A stretch of DNA of 5,558 nt from an uncultured bacterium (GTDB lineage: Bacteria; Cyanobacteriota; Vampirovibrionia; Gastranaerophilales; Gastranaerophilaceae): the NCBI GenBank assembly GCA_900314375.1, contig OMVC01000059.1, positions 1 through 5,558 on the forward strand. Reading direction: 5' to 3'. The notes beneath the pieces are model-generated. The model was given only the letters and a program-made list of their open reading frames with translations, was not told where the DNA came from and searched no databases. Shown in pieces: positions 1-5,233 of this stretch; positions within the stretch are counted from its first letter, which is position 1; each line of letters opens with the position of its first letter. The translations under genes were made by a program, and so were the position numbers.

Positions 1-173
1 ATTATTTCGCAAAGATTCTTGATGCAATATCTGATGCTTTAACAAATTATTCTTGGAAAGAGAAAAGATTGAATAGTATTCCTTTATTACACAAATATTG
101 CGATAGCAATGCTTCTGAAAGAATTTACGATGTGATGGAAATTTTATTACAAACAAAGAGAAAAGACTTATAA
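1..173 (+). CDS. C-terminal end of an unidentified protein (partial)
   Basis: An open frame enters from the left edge (codons in phase with base 3) and ends at TAA 171-173, giving the last 56 residues. The visible tail is rich in Lys, Leu, Ile and Ser and contains NASERIYDVMEILL close to the end. An 'ASERI-hydrophobic' helix just before the terminus is seen at the end of several GT-B-fold enzymes, such as UDP-GlcNAc 2-epimerases and glycosyl- or glycerophosphotransferases. A link to that fold is only a guess, and no catalytic residue lies inside the window. That it is a real gene is supported by codon-like composition without internal stops and by an intrinsic terminator 18 bases after the stop. 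The product cannot be named from this fragment. Confidence 0.7.
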   Translation, partial: YFAKILDAISDALTNYSWKEKRLNSIPLLHKYCDSNASERIYDVMEILLQTKRKDL

Positions 174-191
174 AATTAATCTTAATTCTAT

Positions 192-220
192 GCGGACTGA
201 TATTATCAGCCGCTTTTTTT
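192..220 (+). terminator. Intrinsic terminator of the upstream gene
   Basis: GCGG (192-195) plus CTGAT (197-201) pair with ATCAG (205-209) plus CCGC (210-213). This is a 9-bp stem with a single bulged A at 196 and a three-base loop, followed at once by seven T (214-220). It is a classic rho-independent terminator placed 18 bases after the stop of the partial CDS, and it separates that transcript from glyQ. Confidence 0.88.
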
Positions 221-258
221 ATGCTACAAATTGGAGGCTTAACATTTATTAGCATATA

Positions 259-287
259 TTGAAATTTTACTATGTTGGTAATAGTAT
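259..287 (+). promoter_or_regulatory. Probable sigma70-type promoter of glyQ
   Basis: A -35-like TTGAAA (259-264) and a -10-like TAGTAT (282-287) are separated by 17 bases, placing the transcript start near 294 and leaving a leader of about 30 bases. A 7-bp inverted repeat, TATGCTA (220-226) / TAGCATA (250-256), lies just upstream and could be chance or a protein site. No T-box motif (the leader type that controls many glyQS genes in Firmicutes) is visible, and the leader is too short for one. Confidence 0.55.
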
Positions 288-325
288 AAACAAAGAGTGT
301 AGATAGTACAATATTGGAATAGGTT

Positions 326-1201
326 ATGGCATTAAATTTTCAAGAATTAGTTTTAAATTTGCAAAAATTTTGGGCTGATTACGGCTGCGTAATTCAACAG
401 CCTTATGACATAGAAAAAGGGGCTTCTACTATGAACCCTGCAACGTTTTTAAGAGCTTTAGGACCTGAGCCTTGGGATACTGCAATGATAGAACCTTGCA
501 GAAGACCGACAGATGCTCGATATGGCGAAAATCCAAACAGATTAGGTCATTATTTTCAGTTTCAGGTTATTCTAAAACCTTCTCCTGATAATGCTCAAGA
601 ACTTTATTTAAAGAGTTTAGAGGCAATGGGGATTGATTTGGCAGAACATGATGTACGTTTTGTTGAAGATAACTGGGAATCTCCGACATTGGGTGCTGCG
701 GGTGTAGGCTGGGAAGTTTGGCTTGACGGTATGGAAGTTACTCAATTTACTTATTTTCAACAAGTCGGCGGATTAGAGATTAAACCCGTTGCGTTGGAAT
801 TAACCTACGGGTTGGAGAGAATTGCAATGTATCTCCAAAACAAAGAATCCGTATTTGATATAATGTGGAATGATAAGCTTAAATATGGTGATATTTACCA
901 CCAAAATGAAGTTGAACAATCAAAATATAATTTTGAAGTTTCAAATGCTGAGGATTTATTTAAAGCGTTTGATTTGTACCAAAAAGAAGTTGATAATTGT
1001 ATTAATGCAAAACTTGTTTTGCCCGCGTATGATTATGTTTTAAAATGTTCTCACACGTTCAATCTTCTTGATGCTCGCGGGGTTATCAGTAAAGATGAAC
1101 GTAATAATTTCATAGGCAGGGTTAGAACAATGGCTTCTGCGGTTGCTAAATTATATGTAGAACAAAGAGAATTAATGGGATTTCCATTATTAAAAAGCTG
1201 A
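326..1201 (+). CDS. glyQ: Glycine--tRNA ligase alpha subunit
   Basis: This is the catalytic alpha subunit (291 aa, normal length for the family) of the alpha2beta2 bacterial glycyl-tRNA synthetase. It is a cytoplasmic class IIc aminoacyl-tRNA synthetase that activates glycine with ATP and charges tRNA-Gly. Family hallmarks are all present: NPATFLRALGPEPW (37-50), the motif-2 region EPCRRPTDARYGENPNR (56-72) followed by HYFQFQV, the glycine-site block with GWEVWLDGMEVTQFTYFQQ (128-146), motif 3 in LTYGLERIAMY (159-169, Arg165), and the C-terminal SHTFNLLDARG (242-252). The chosen ATG lies 7 bases after a weak GGA (316-318) and gives the expected N-terminus. The beta subunit gene glyS, needed for tRNA binding, is not adjacent: the next gene is a permease. 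In Escherichia coli glyQ and glyS form an operon, whereas in cyanobacteria they are usually apart. Confidence 0.98.
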   Translation: MALNFQELVLNLQKFWADYGCVIQQPYDIEKGASTMNPATFLRALGPEPWDTAMIEPCRRPTDARYGENPNRLGHYFQFQVILKPSPDNAQELYLKSLEAMGIDLAEHDVRFVEDNWESPTLGAAGVGWEVWLDGMEVTQFTYFQQVGGLEIKPVALELTYGLERIAMYLQNKESVFDIMWNDKLKYGDIYHQNEVEQSKYNFEVSNAEDLFKAFDLYQKEVDNCINAKLVLPAYDYVLKCSHTFNLLDARGVISKDERNNFIGRVRTMASAVAKLYVEQRELMGFPLLKS

Positions 1202-1204
1202 ATA

Positions 1205-1313
1205 GTTGAAGGGTTGAAAAGTTGAAAGATTTATTTCAATTCTTTAGATAAATTAATAAAATGCACGAAGTGCCGAAATAACTATTCAACCTTTTAACCA
1301 TAAGCCTTTCAAC
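1205..1313. repeat. Long inverted repeat made of 8-base GTTGAA units
   Basis: After the glyQ stop come three tandem 8-mers (AGTTGAAG, GGTTGAAA, AGTTGAAA; 1204-1227). About 60 bases on there is a series in the opposite orientation (TTCAACCT, TTTAACCA, TAAGCCT, TTCAACA; 1285-1314). Bases 1212-1226 pair with 1285-1299 over 15 positions (13 Watson-Crick, one G-T, one mismatch), and GTTGAA 1205-1210 can pair with TTCAAC 1308-1313 outside that. Other registers are possible because the unit repeats, for example GAATAGTT 1200-1207 with AACTATTC 1280-1287. A small GCAC-GAA-GTGC hairpin (1263-1273) sits in the loop. No T-run follows, so this is not an ordinary terminator. It may be a dispersed intergenic repeat or an mRNA-processing structure between glyQ and the permeases. 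Confidence 0.7.
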
Positions 1314-1354
1314 AAAATAAAATAATGTAGATTGGGTTTTCCCGACAAAACAGA

Positions 1355-1360
1355 AAAGGA
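1355..1360 (+). promoter_or_regulatory. Ribosome binding site of the first permease
   Basis: AAAGGA ends 5 bases before the ATG at 1366. It is the best Shine-Dalgarno match of the three genes and fixes the start. A promoter for this gene is not obvious. TAAAAT at 1257-1262 with a poor -35 (TTTCAA, 1234-1239) is the best candidate, but it lies inside the inverted repeat. Confidence 0.7.
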
Positions 1361-1365
1361 TAAAA

Positions 1366-2979
1366 ATGGCTGAAAAATTTAACCGCGCGACATTTACTCG
1401 CAACTTTTTGAGAAATATTACCAGAATAAAAAATCCTGATGAAATGCTTGAACAGGCAAAAGAAGGGAATCTGGAAAAGACTTTAGGCGTTTGGGATTTA
1501 ATTATATTGGGAGTCGGTGCAATTATCGGTTCCGGAATTTTTGCAGTTGTAGGTATTGCAGCTGCAGGTGACGGAGCGGCTCAAGGGGCAGGACCGGCGC
1601 TTGTAGTTTCAATGGTTGTTGCGGCAATAGCTTGTATTTTTTCAGCATTATGTTATTCAGAATTTGCTACAATGATTCCGGTTGCAGGCGGGGCTTATAC
1701 ATATACTTTTGCAACGTTAGGTGAATTTGCAGCATGGATGGTAGGTTGGGTATTAATGCTTGAATATGCAATCGGGTTTATTGCGGTTGCGTGTGCTTGG
1801 TCTAATTATTTGATGCAATTTTTACAATTATTTGAAAATACTTTGCCGGCTTGGATTGTTCATCCGCCTGTATGGTTGACAAATGATGTATTTACCGTAA
1901 CAAAAATGCTAGGTGAAAATCCTGATATTAGTGTACCTATGATTTTTGGGGTACCAATTTGTATAAATATTCCTGCTATTGCGATAGTGTTATTAATAAC
2001 GGCTATATTGGTAAAAGGTACTAAAGATTCTGCGAAGATGGCAGGTTTGATGGTATTTATAAAACTCGCCGTAATCTTTTTATTTGTATTTGTCGGAGCA
2101 TTATCTTTTGCACATGTACCTCCTCACTGGTTGCCGTTTAATATACATACTTTTGCACCAAACGGTATGGCCGGAATTTGGTCTGCTGCATTTTTGATTT
2201 TCTTTGCTTATATCGGGTTTGATGCACTTGCAACAGCGGCAGAAGAATGTAAAAATCCGCAAAAGGATTTGCCGATAGGTATTATCGGGTCTTTAGTTGT
2301 GACAACAATTGTTTATGTTTTGGTTGCGCTTGTTTTAACAGGTATGGTTGATACAACAGGTAATGTCCCATTAGAATTTCTAAAAGCTCCGATGGTATAT
2401 TGTATGAATATTATTCATCATCCGCAATTGGCTAAATTAATCTCCGTTGGTTCTTTGGCAGGATTAACATCAGTGCTTTTGGTTTTAGAAATGGCGGCAA
2501 CAAGAATTTTATTTGCAATGAGCAGAGATCATTTCATTTCAAAAAGATTTCAAAAGATTCATCCTAAATTCAAAACTCCTGCACTGCTTACATGGACAGT
2601 CGGAATACTGGCAGTTGTTGGTATTTTAACATTAAATCTTAATGTTGCTGCTGAACTTTGTAACTATGGAACATTTACATCTTTTATAATTGTTTGTGTT
2701 GCAGTATTGATATTAAGACATACGGATCCGAATCGTGAAAGACCGTTTAAAGTTCCGTTTTCACCTGTAACCCCGGCACTTGGCATTTTATGCTGCGGGG
2801 GGTTGATGGTATATAAATCAATGGAATCTTCATCGTCAGCGCTACTGTTCCCTGTATGGCTTGGCGTTGGTGCTATAATATATATACTATACGGATTTAT
2901 CCGTAACAGAGATAATGAAAACAAATTACATCGTGAATTGGTTCACGGTTATACAAGCGAAAATAGTGAAAGTAAATAA
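1366..2979 (+). CDS. APC-superfamily amino-acid permease, CAT family (first of a tandem pair)
   Basis: This 537-aa integral inner-membrane transporter resembles the cationic amino-acid transporter (CAT, TC 2.A.3.3; YfnA/GkApcT-like) group. Twelve membrane segments can be placed roughly at 43-64, 78-98, 120-147, 199-216, 222-248, 270-292, 303-328, 355-380, 404-423, 431-450, 470-486 and 494-512. TM1 carries the unwound glycine motif GVGAIIGSGIFAVVG (49-63) that holds the substrate amino and carboxyl groups. TM3 has GWVLMLEYAIG, TM6 has FFAYIGFDALATAAEE (279-294) followed by the NPQKDLP loop, and TM8 ends in ATRILFAMSRD. TM5 contains FIKLAV with Lys233 where ApcT-type carriers have the lysine that replaces the Na2 sodium. 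A ~50-residue hydrophilic-aromatic stretch separates TM3 and TM4. The substrate cannot be read from sequence; cationic or broad neutral amino acids are both plausible. It is followed without any gap by its paralogue. Confidence 0.93.
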   Translation: MAEKFNRATFTRNFLRNITRIKNPDEMLEQAKEGNLEKTLGVWDLIILGVGAIIGSGIFAVVGIAAAGDGAAQGAGPALVVSMVVAAIACIFSALCYSEFATMIPVAGGAYTYTFATLGEFAAWMVGWVLMLEYAIGFIAVACAWSNYLMQFLQLFENTLPAWIVHPPVWLTNDVFTVTKMLGENPDISVPMIFGVPICINIPAIAIVLLITAILVKGTKDSAKMAGLMVFIKLAVIFLFVFVGALSFAHVPPHWLPFNIHTFAPNGMAGIWSAAFLIFFAYIGFDALATAAEECKNPQKDLPIGIIGSLVVTTIVYVLVALVLTGMVDTTGNVPLEFLKAPMVYCMNIIHHPQLAKLISVGSLAGLTSVLLVLEMAATRILFAMSRDHFISKRFQKIHPKFKTPALLTWTVGILAVVGILTLNLNVAAELCNYGTFTSFIIVCVAVLILRHTDPNRERPFKVPFSPVTPALGILCCGGLMVYKSMESSSSALLFPVWLGVGAIIYILYGFIRNRDNENKLHRELVHGYTSENSESK

Positions 2980-4512
2980 ATGGATTTAAAACAGATAAGC
3001 CGAAATATATTAAAAAAAAGAAGTATTGATGATTTAATTCAAACAAGTAAGAAGTCAGAATTAAAAAAGACTTTGAATGTGTTTGATTTAATAGTAATCG
3101 GAATAGGTGCAGTTGTCGGGACGGGTATTTTTGCAATAATCGGTGCTGCAATTACGGGTAATGCGGAGAGTGCAGGAGCCGGACATGCTATTGTCATATC
3201 AATGGTGTTGGCTGCGATTGCTTGCGTTGTGCCTGCTCTTTGTTATTCCGAAATTGCATCTATGATTCCTGTTGCGGGAAGTGCTTATACATACACTTAT
3301 GCGACAATGGGTGAATTTATGGCATGGATGGTCGGCTGGATATTGATGCTTGAATATGCAATAGGAAATATTACGGTAGCAAGTGCTTGGTCGGGATATT
3401 TTATGCAGTTTTTAAAGGGGTTCAAGCATTGTTTACCTGATTTTATTGTTAATATCCCGATATGGTTGAGATATGATTATAAAGCAATTTATACCATGTG
3501 CGATAAATACGGATGGGATATTCATGATAAAATTCCGTTTTTGTTTGATAAAATCCCTGTTGCCGTTAATATGCCTGCAGTTTTAATCGTATTAGTTCTA
3601 ACTTTATTATTGATAAAAGGAGTAAAGGAATCTACGCGCGTTGCAAGTATTATGGTCGGCGTCAATTTGTTTATGATATTGTCATTTGTCATTATCGGTT
3701 CACATTATGTAAAACCAGAAAATTGGCATCCGTTTTTACCTGTTGATCCTGTAAGCGGAATTTTGATGGGAACATTTACTATATTTTTTGCATATATCGG
3801 ATTTGATGCGATTTCAACCGCAGCAGAAGAAACCGAAAAGCCTCAAAGAGATTTGCCTGTCGCAATAATCGGTACTCTGATTATATGCACAATTTTGTAT
3901 GTTGCTGTAGCGCTTGTATTAACAGGTATTGTTCCAATACATCAGATTGACGGGATGGCTCCGATTGCTCATGCTATGAAATTTGTAGGGAAAGATTGGT
4001 TTGCAGGGTTGATTTCTGTCGGTGCGTTGTGCGCGTTAACAACGGTATTGCTTGTTTATCAATTGGGAACAACAAGAATTTTGTATGCAATAAGCCGTGA
4101 TAAATTTTTGCCTCGTTCATGGAGAATGATTCATAAAAAATTCAGGACTCCGCATGTTATGACGTGGATTTCAGGGATTGTCGTTATTGTTTGCGGATTA
4201 TTTATGGATTTAAAAATTTCTGCGGATTTGTGTAATTATGGTACATTTACATCTTTTGTAATAATTTGTATTGCGGTATTAATATTGAGAAAAACAAATC
4301 CTGATACAAACAGACCGTTTAAAGTCCCATTTTCTCCATATTTGCCGATTATAGGAATTGCTATCTGTCTGGTGCTTATATTCTTTTCTCTTAATACATT
4401 AAAAACCTCATCAAATTATTTTATAATCTGGCTTGCCGTCGGATTTTTGATATACGCACTGTACGGATATCGCCAAAAGCGTCTTGATGAAAAACGCAGA
4501 GGTATTTCTTAA
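2980..4512 (+). CDS. APC-superfamily amino-acid permease, CAT family (second of a tandem pair)
   Basis: This is a 510-aa paralogue of the preceding gene, alignable from the N-terminal basic helix to the C-terminus. Shared blocks include GIGAVVGTGIFAIIG (41-55), CYSEIASMIPVAGSAYTYTYA (88-108), GWILMLEYAIG (119-129), FFAYIGFDAISTAAEE (269-284), TTRILYAISRD (364-374) and LCNYGTFTSF (417-426). Twelve TM segments are again expected. The start ATG follows the TAA of the first permease directly, with only a weak purine-rich stretch (GTGAAAG) upstream, so translational coupling is likely and no promoter fits between them. In TM5 the sequence reads MVGVNLFMIL, so Asn229 stands where the first copy has Lys233. 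TM8 also diverges (YQLGTTRI versus LEMAATRI). These changes in the core suggest a different substrate or coupling ion, which is an inference. There is no sign of decay. Confidence 0.93.
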   Translation: MDLKQISRNILKKRSIDDLIQTSKKSELKKTLNVFDLIVIGIGAVVGTGIFAIIGAAITGNAESAGAGHAIVISMVLAAIACVVPALCYSEIASMIPVAGSAYTYTYATMGEFMAWMVGWILMLEYAIGNITVASAWSGYFMQFLKGFKHCLPDFIVNIPIWLRYDYKAIYTMCDKYGWDIHDKIPFLFDKIPVAVNMPAVLIVLVLTLLLIKGVKESTRVASIMVGVNLFMILSFVIIGSHYVKPENWHPFLPVDPVSGILMGTFTIFFAYIGFDAISTAAEETEKPQRDLPVAIIGTLIICTILYVAVALVLTGIVPIHQIDGMAPIAHAMKFVGKDWFAGLISVGALCALTTVLLVYQLGTTRILYAISRDKFLPRSWRMIHKKFRTPHVMTWISGIVVIVCGLFMDLKISADLCNYGTFTSFVIICIAVLILRKTNPDTNRPFKVPFSPYLPIIGIAICLVLIFFSLNTLKTSSNYFIIWLAVGFLIYALYGYRQKRLDEKRRGIS

Positions 4513-4515
4513 AAC

Positions 4516-4543
4516 TTGATTTTAAATTTTAAAATGCTAGAAT
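4516..4543 (+). promoter_or_regulatory. Promoter of tRNA-Gln
   Basis: TTGATT (4516-4521) and TAGAAT (4538-4543, five of six consensus bases) are spaced by 16 bases in an A/T-only stretch. They begin four bases after the permease stop. Predicted initiation near 4550 leaves only a few bases of 5' leader before the mature tRNA, so the tRNA is probably transcribed on its own. Confidence 0.62.
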
Positions 4544-4557
4544 TATTACATAAATGT

Positions 4558-4628
4558 TCCCGGATCGTCTAGCGGCAGGACGAAAGATTCTGGCTCTTTT
4601 AACGGTGGTTCGAATCCATCTCCGGGAG
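4558..4628 (+). tRNA. tRNA-Gln, anticodon CUG
   Basis: A full cloverleaf can be folded by hand. The acceptor stem TCCCGGA (4558-4564) / TCCGGGA (4621-4627) is perfect. The D arm is GTCT / GGAC with loop AGCGGCA, and the anticodon stem is AAAGA (4583-4587) / TCTTT (4595-4599). The loop TTCTGGC places CTG at positions 34-36, a four-base variable loop follows, and the T arm is GGTGG-TTCGAAT-CCATC with one G-U. The discriminator is G4628 and no CCA is encoded. The U1-A72 pair and G73 agree with bacterial tRNA-Gln, including the U1-A72 feature used by GatCAB in organisms that make Gln-tRNA by transamidation. It decodes CAG; a UUG isoacceptor for CAA must be elsewhere. The D-arm resembles tRNA-Glu, as expected for this related pair. 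Confidence 0.93.
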
Positions 4629-4631
4629 AAT

Positions 4632-4666
4632 AAAAAAACAGATACCGTTTAGGCATCTGCTTTTTT
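4632..4666 (+). terminator. Terminator of tRNA-Gln
   Basis: CAGATACC (4639-4646) and GGCATCTG (4652-4659) form an 8-position stem with one A-C mismatch and loop GTTTA. An A-run precedes it (4632-4638) and six T follow (4661-4666). Its position directly after the tRNA 3' end fits a rho-independent terminator. Confidence 0.82.
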
Positions 4667-4746
4667 ATTGCGGAAAGTCTTTGAACCACGCTTTTTGAAA
4701 CAATTGGTTCTTTCGCCCTCGCAATAAACGGCAACGCCTCCAATTA

Positions 4747-4766
4747 GCAAGAATATTCATTCTTGC
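4747..4766. repeat. Perfect 8-bp hairpin GCAAGAAT/ATTCTTGC
   Basis: GCAAGAAT (4747-4754) and ATTCTTGC (4759-4766) are perfect complements around the loop ATTC. It lies between the two copies of the tRNA 3' end. A second short hairpin, GGCAC-TAT-GTGCC (4781-4793), follows and resembles the core of the terminator at 4835-4855. Function is unknown. Confidence 0.6.
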
Positions 4767-4810
4767 ATAATTGTCGGTCTGGCACTATGTGCCTGCCTCT
4801 GCTCGGGCTC

Positions 4811-4832
4811 ATCCATCTCCGGGAGAATAAAA
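4811..4832 (+). repeat. Second copy of the tRNA-Gln 3' end (tRNA remnant or attachment-site-like repeat)
   Basis: These 22 bases are identical to 4614-4635. They reproduce the end of the T-loop, the 3' half of the T stem, the 3' acceptor strand, the discriminator G and the first seven bases downstream. The match stops exactly at both ends and no 5' part of a tRNA precedes it, so this is not a functional tRNA. The copies are 197 bases apart. A duplicated tRNA 3' end is the form left by tyrosine-recombinase integration (attL/attR), although no integrase is in the window. Decay of a second tRNA copy, or copying of the tRNA-terminator junction, are alternatives. Confidence 0.75.
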
Positions 4833-4864
4833 TACCTGACACTTTATGTGTCAGGCATTTTATT
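4826..4864 (+). terminator. Long intrinsic terminator after the tRNA 3'-end remnant
   Basis: CCTGACAC (4835-4842) pairs perfectly with GTGTCAGG (4848-4855) around TTTAT. After one A-C mismatch the stem continues with AATAAAAT (4826-4833) against the ATTTTATT that follows (4857-4864). Because the A/T arms are complementary, the structure would work on either strand. It has the place and form of a tRNA terminator although no intact tRNA precedes it, which suggests this was once the end of a tRNA transcript. Confidence 0.72.
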
Positions 4865-4880
4865 ATTTATAAGAATATGA

Positions 4881-4915
4881 CGAACCACACAGACCGAAAG
4901 GTCTGTCTTGGTTCG
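4881..4915. repeat. Hairpin with GAAA tetraloop
   Basis: CGAACCA (4881-4887) pairs with TGGTTCG (4909-4915). Inside it ACAGACC (4889-4895) pairs with GGTCTGT (4900-4906) around the GNRA-type loop GAAA, with only a tiny internal loop between the two stems. GAACCA...TGGTTC is also found at 4683-4710, on the other side of the tRNA remnant, which suggests a related but weaker copy. Further small hairpins follow, notably TTGTGGT-GAGAA-ACCACAA (4951-4969). No ribosome binding site or gene goes with them. Confidence 0.6.
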
Positions 4916-4976
4916 AGCGAGTTGCGAGCAGAGGGCGAAGCAGATTTTGCTTGTGGTGAGAAACCACAAAAAGAAA

Positions 4977-5030
4977 GTAGGGTAGACATAAGTCTACCGT
5001 TATATTTTGGTTGACTAAAGTCAACCCTAC
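4977..5030. repeat. REP-like inverted pair (BIME-type), copy 1
   Basis: The left element is the tetranucleotide GTAG (4977-4980) followed by a perfect palindrome, GGTAGAC (4981-4987) / GTCTACC (4992-4998), with loop ATAA. The right element is the same design on the opposite strand: GGTTGAC (5009-5015) / GTCAACC (5020-5026) with loop TAAA, then CTAC (5027-5030), the complement of GTAG. A 10-base A/T-rich spacer separates them. A GTAG head plus a short hairpin, arranged in head-to-head pairs, is the known architecture of REP sequences mobilised by RAYT (TnpA-REP, Y1-transposase) proteins. No RAYT gene is in the window. Confidence 0.8.
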
Positions 5031-5036
5031 TTTTTG

Positions 5037-5128
5037 GTGCAATTATGTGCAAAAGGGTGCAAAAAAGTGGACAATTTTGTTACCAAAGCCGGACAATTTG
5101 GCCATTTTGACTATCCCCATTTCCGACC
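5037..5128. repeat. Duplicated block with 10-bp-phased repeats, copy 1 (transposon-end-like)
   Basis: GTGCAATTAT, GTGCAAAAGG and GTGCAAAAAA follow each other with an exact 10-base period from 5037, and a fourth unit starts GTGGACAATT at 5067. GGACAATTT recurs at 5069 and 5091, and related CCGACCAATTTGTCACC lies at 5123-5139. Bases 5069-5087 match 5256-5274 exactly, and CCCATTTCCGACC (5116-5128) recurs at 5303-5315. Helically phased, repeated short motifs are typical of protein-binding arrays such as transposase sites at the ends of IS21/Tn7-like elements. No transposase gene is present, so that reading is an inference. Confidence 0.6.
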
Positions 5129-5137
5129 AATTTGTCA

Positions 5138-5160
5138 CCCTGAATTTATTTCAGGGTTTT
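5138..5160. repeat. CCCTGAA hairpin (dispersed palindrome, terminator-like)
   Basis: CCCTGAA (5138-5144) and TTCAGGG (5150-5156) form a perfect 7-bp stem with loop TTTAT, followed by TTTT. I recall similar 'CCCTGAA...TTCAGGG' palindromes as intergenic repeats in unrelated bacterial genomes. It could stop transcription but has only four T and no gene before it. It lies between the two copies of the duplicated unit. Confidence 0.55.
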
Positions 5161-5167
5161 GCAGCAG

Positions 5168-5224
5168 GTAGGGTAGACTTCAGTCTACCGTAAATTTTAA
5201 TTGGTTGACTAAAGTCAACCCTAC
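5168..5224. repeat. REP-like inverted pair (BIME-type), copy 2
   Basis: This has the same design as 4977-5030. GTAG (5168-5171) is followed by the palindrome GGTAGAC (5172-5178) / GTCTACC (5183-5189) with loop TTCA. After a 13-base A/T-rich spacer comes the reverse-oriented palindrome GGTTGAC (5203-5209) / GTCAACC (5214-5220) with loop TAAA and terminal CTAC (5221-5224). All four stems and all four GTAG/CTAC heads are conserved between the copies. Change is confined to one loop and the spacer, which points to conservation of structure or a recent common source. Confidence 0.8.
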
Positions 5225-5233
5225 TTTTGAAAT

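Noticed and set aside
190..252. 20-codon open frame starting at ATG 190
   Set aside because: It lies across the intrinsic terminator stem and T-run and has no ribosome binding site.
174..325. T-box or glycine riboswitch ahead of glyQ
   Set aside because: The region holds a terminator for the upstream gene and a promoter that leaves only a ~30-base leader; no T-box sequence or riboswitch fold is visible.
2664..3151. Two - strand open frames under the permease junction
   Set aside because: They are shadows of the two well-supported permease genes on the + strand.
4546..4743. 65-codon - strand open frame
   Set aside because: It is largely the antisense of tRNA-Gln and its terminator.
4763..5014. 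83-codon + strand open frame
   Set aside because: It crosses the tRNA 3'-end remnant, a terminator and a REP palindrome, has no ribosome binding site, and its composition follows the repeats.
4977..5224. Integron attC sites or a CRISPR array
   Set aside because: There are only two copies ~190 bases apart, the cores do not match RYYYAAC/GTTRRRY, and spacing and structure fit REP pairs better. No cas or integrase gene is present.
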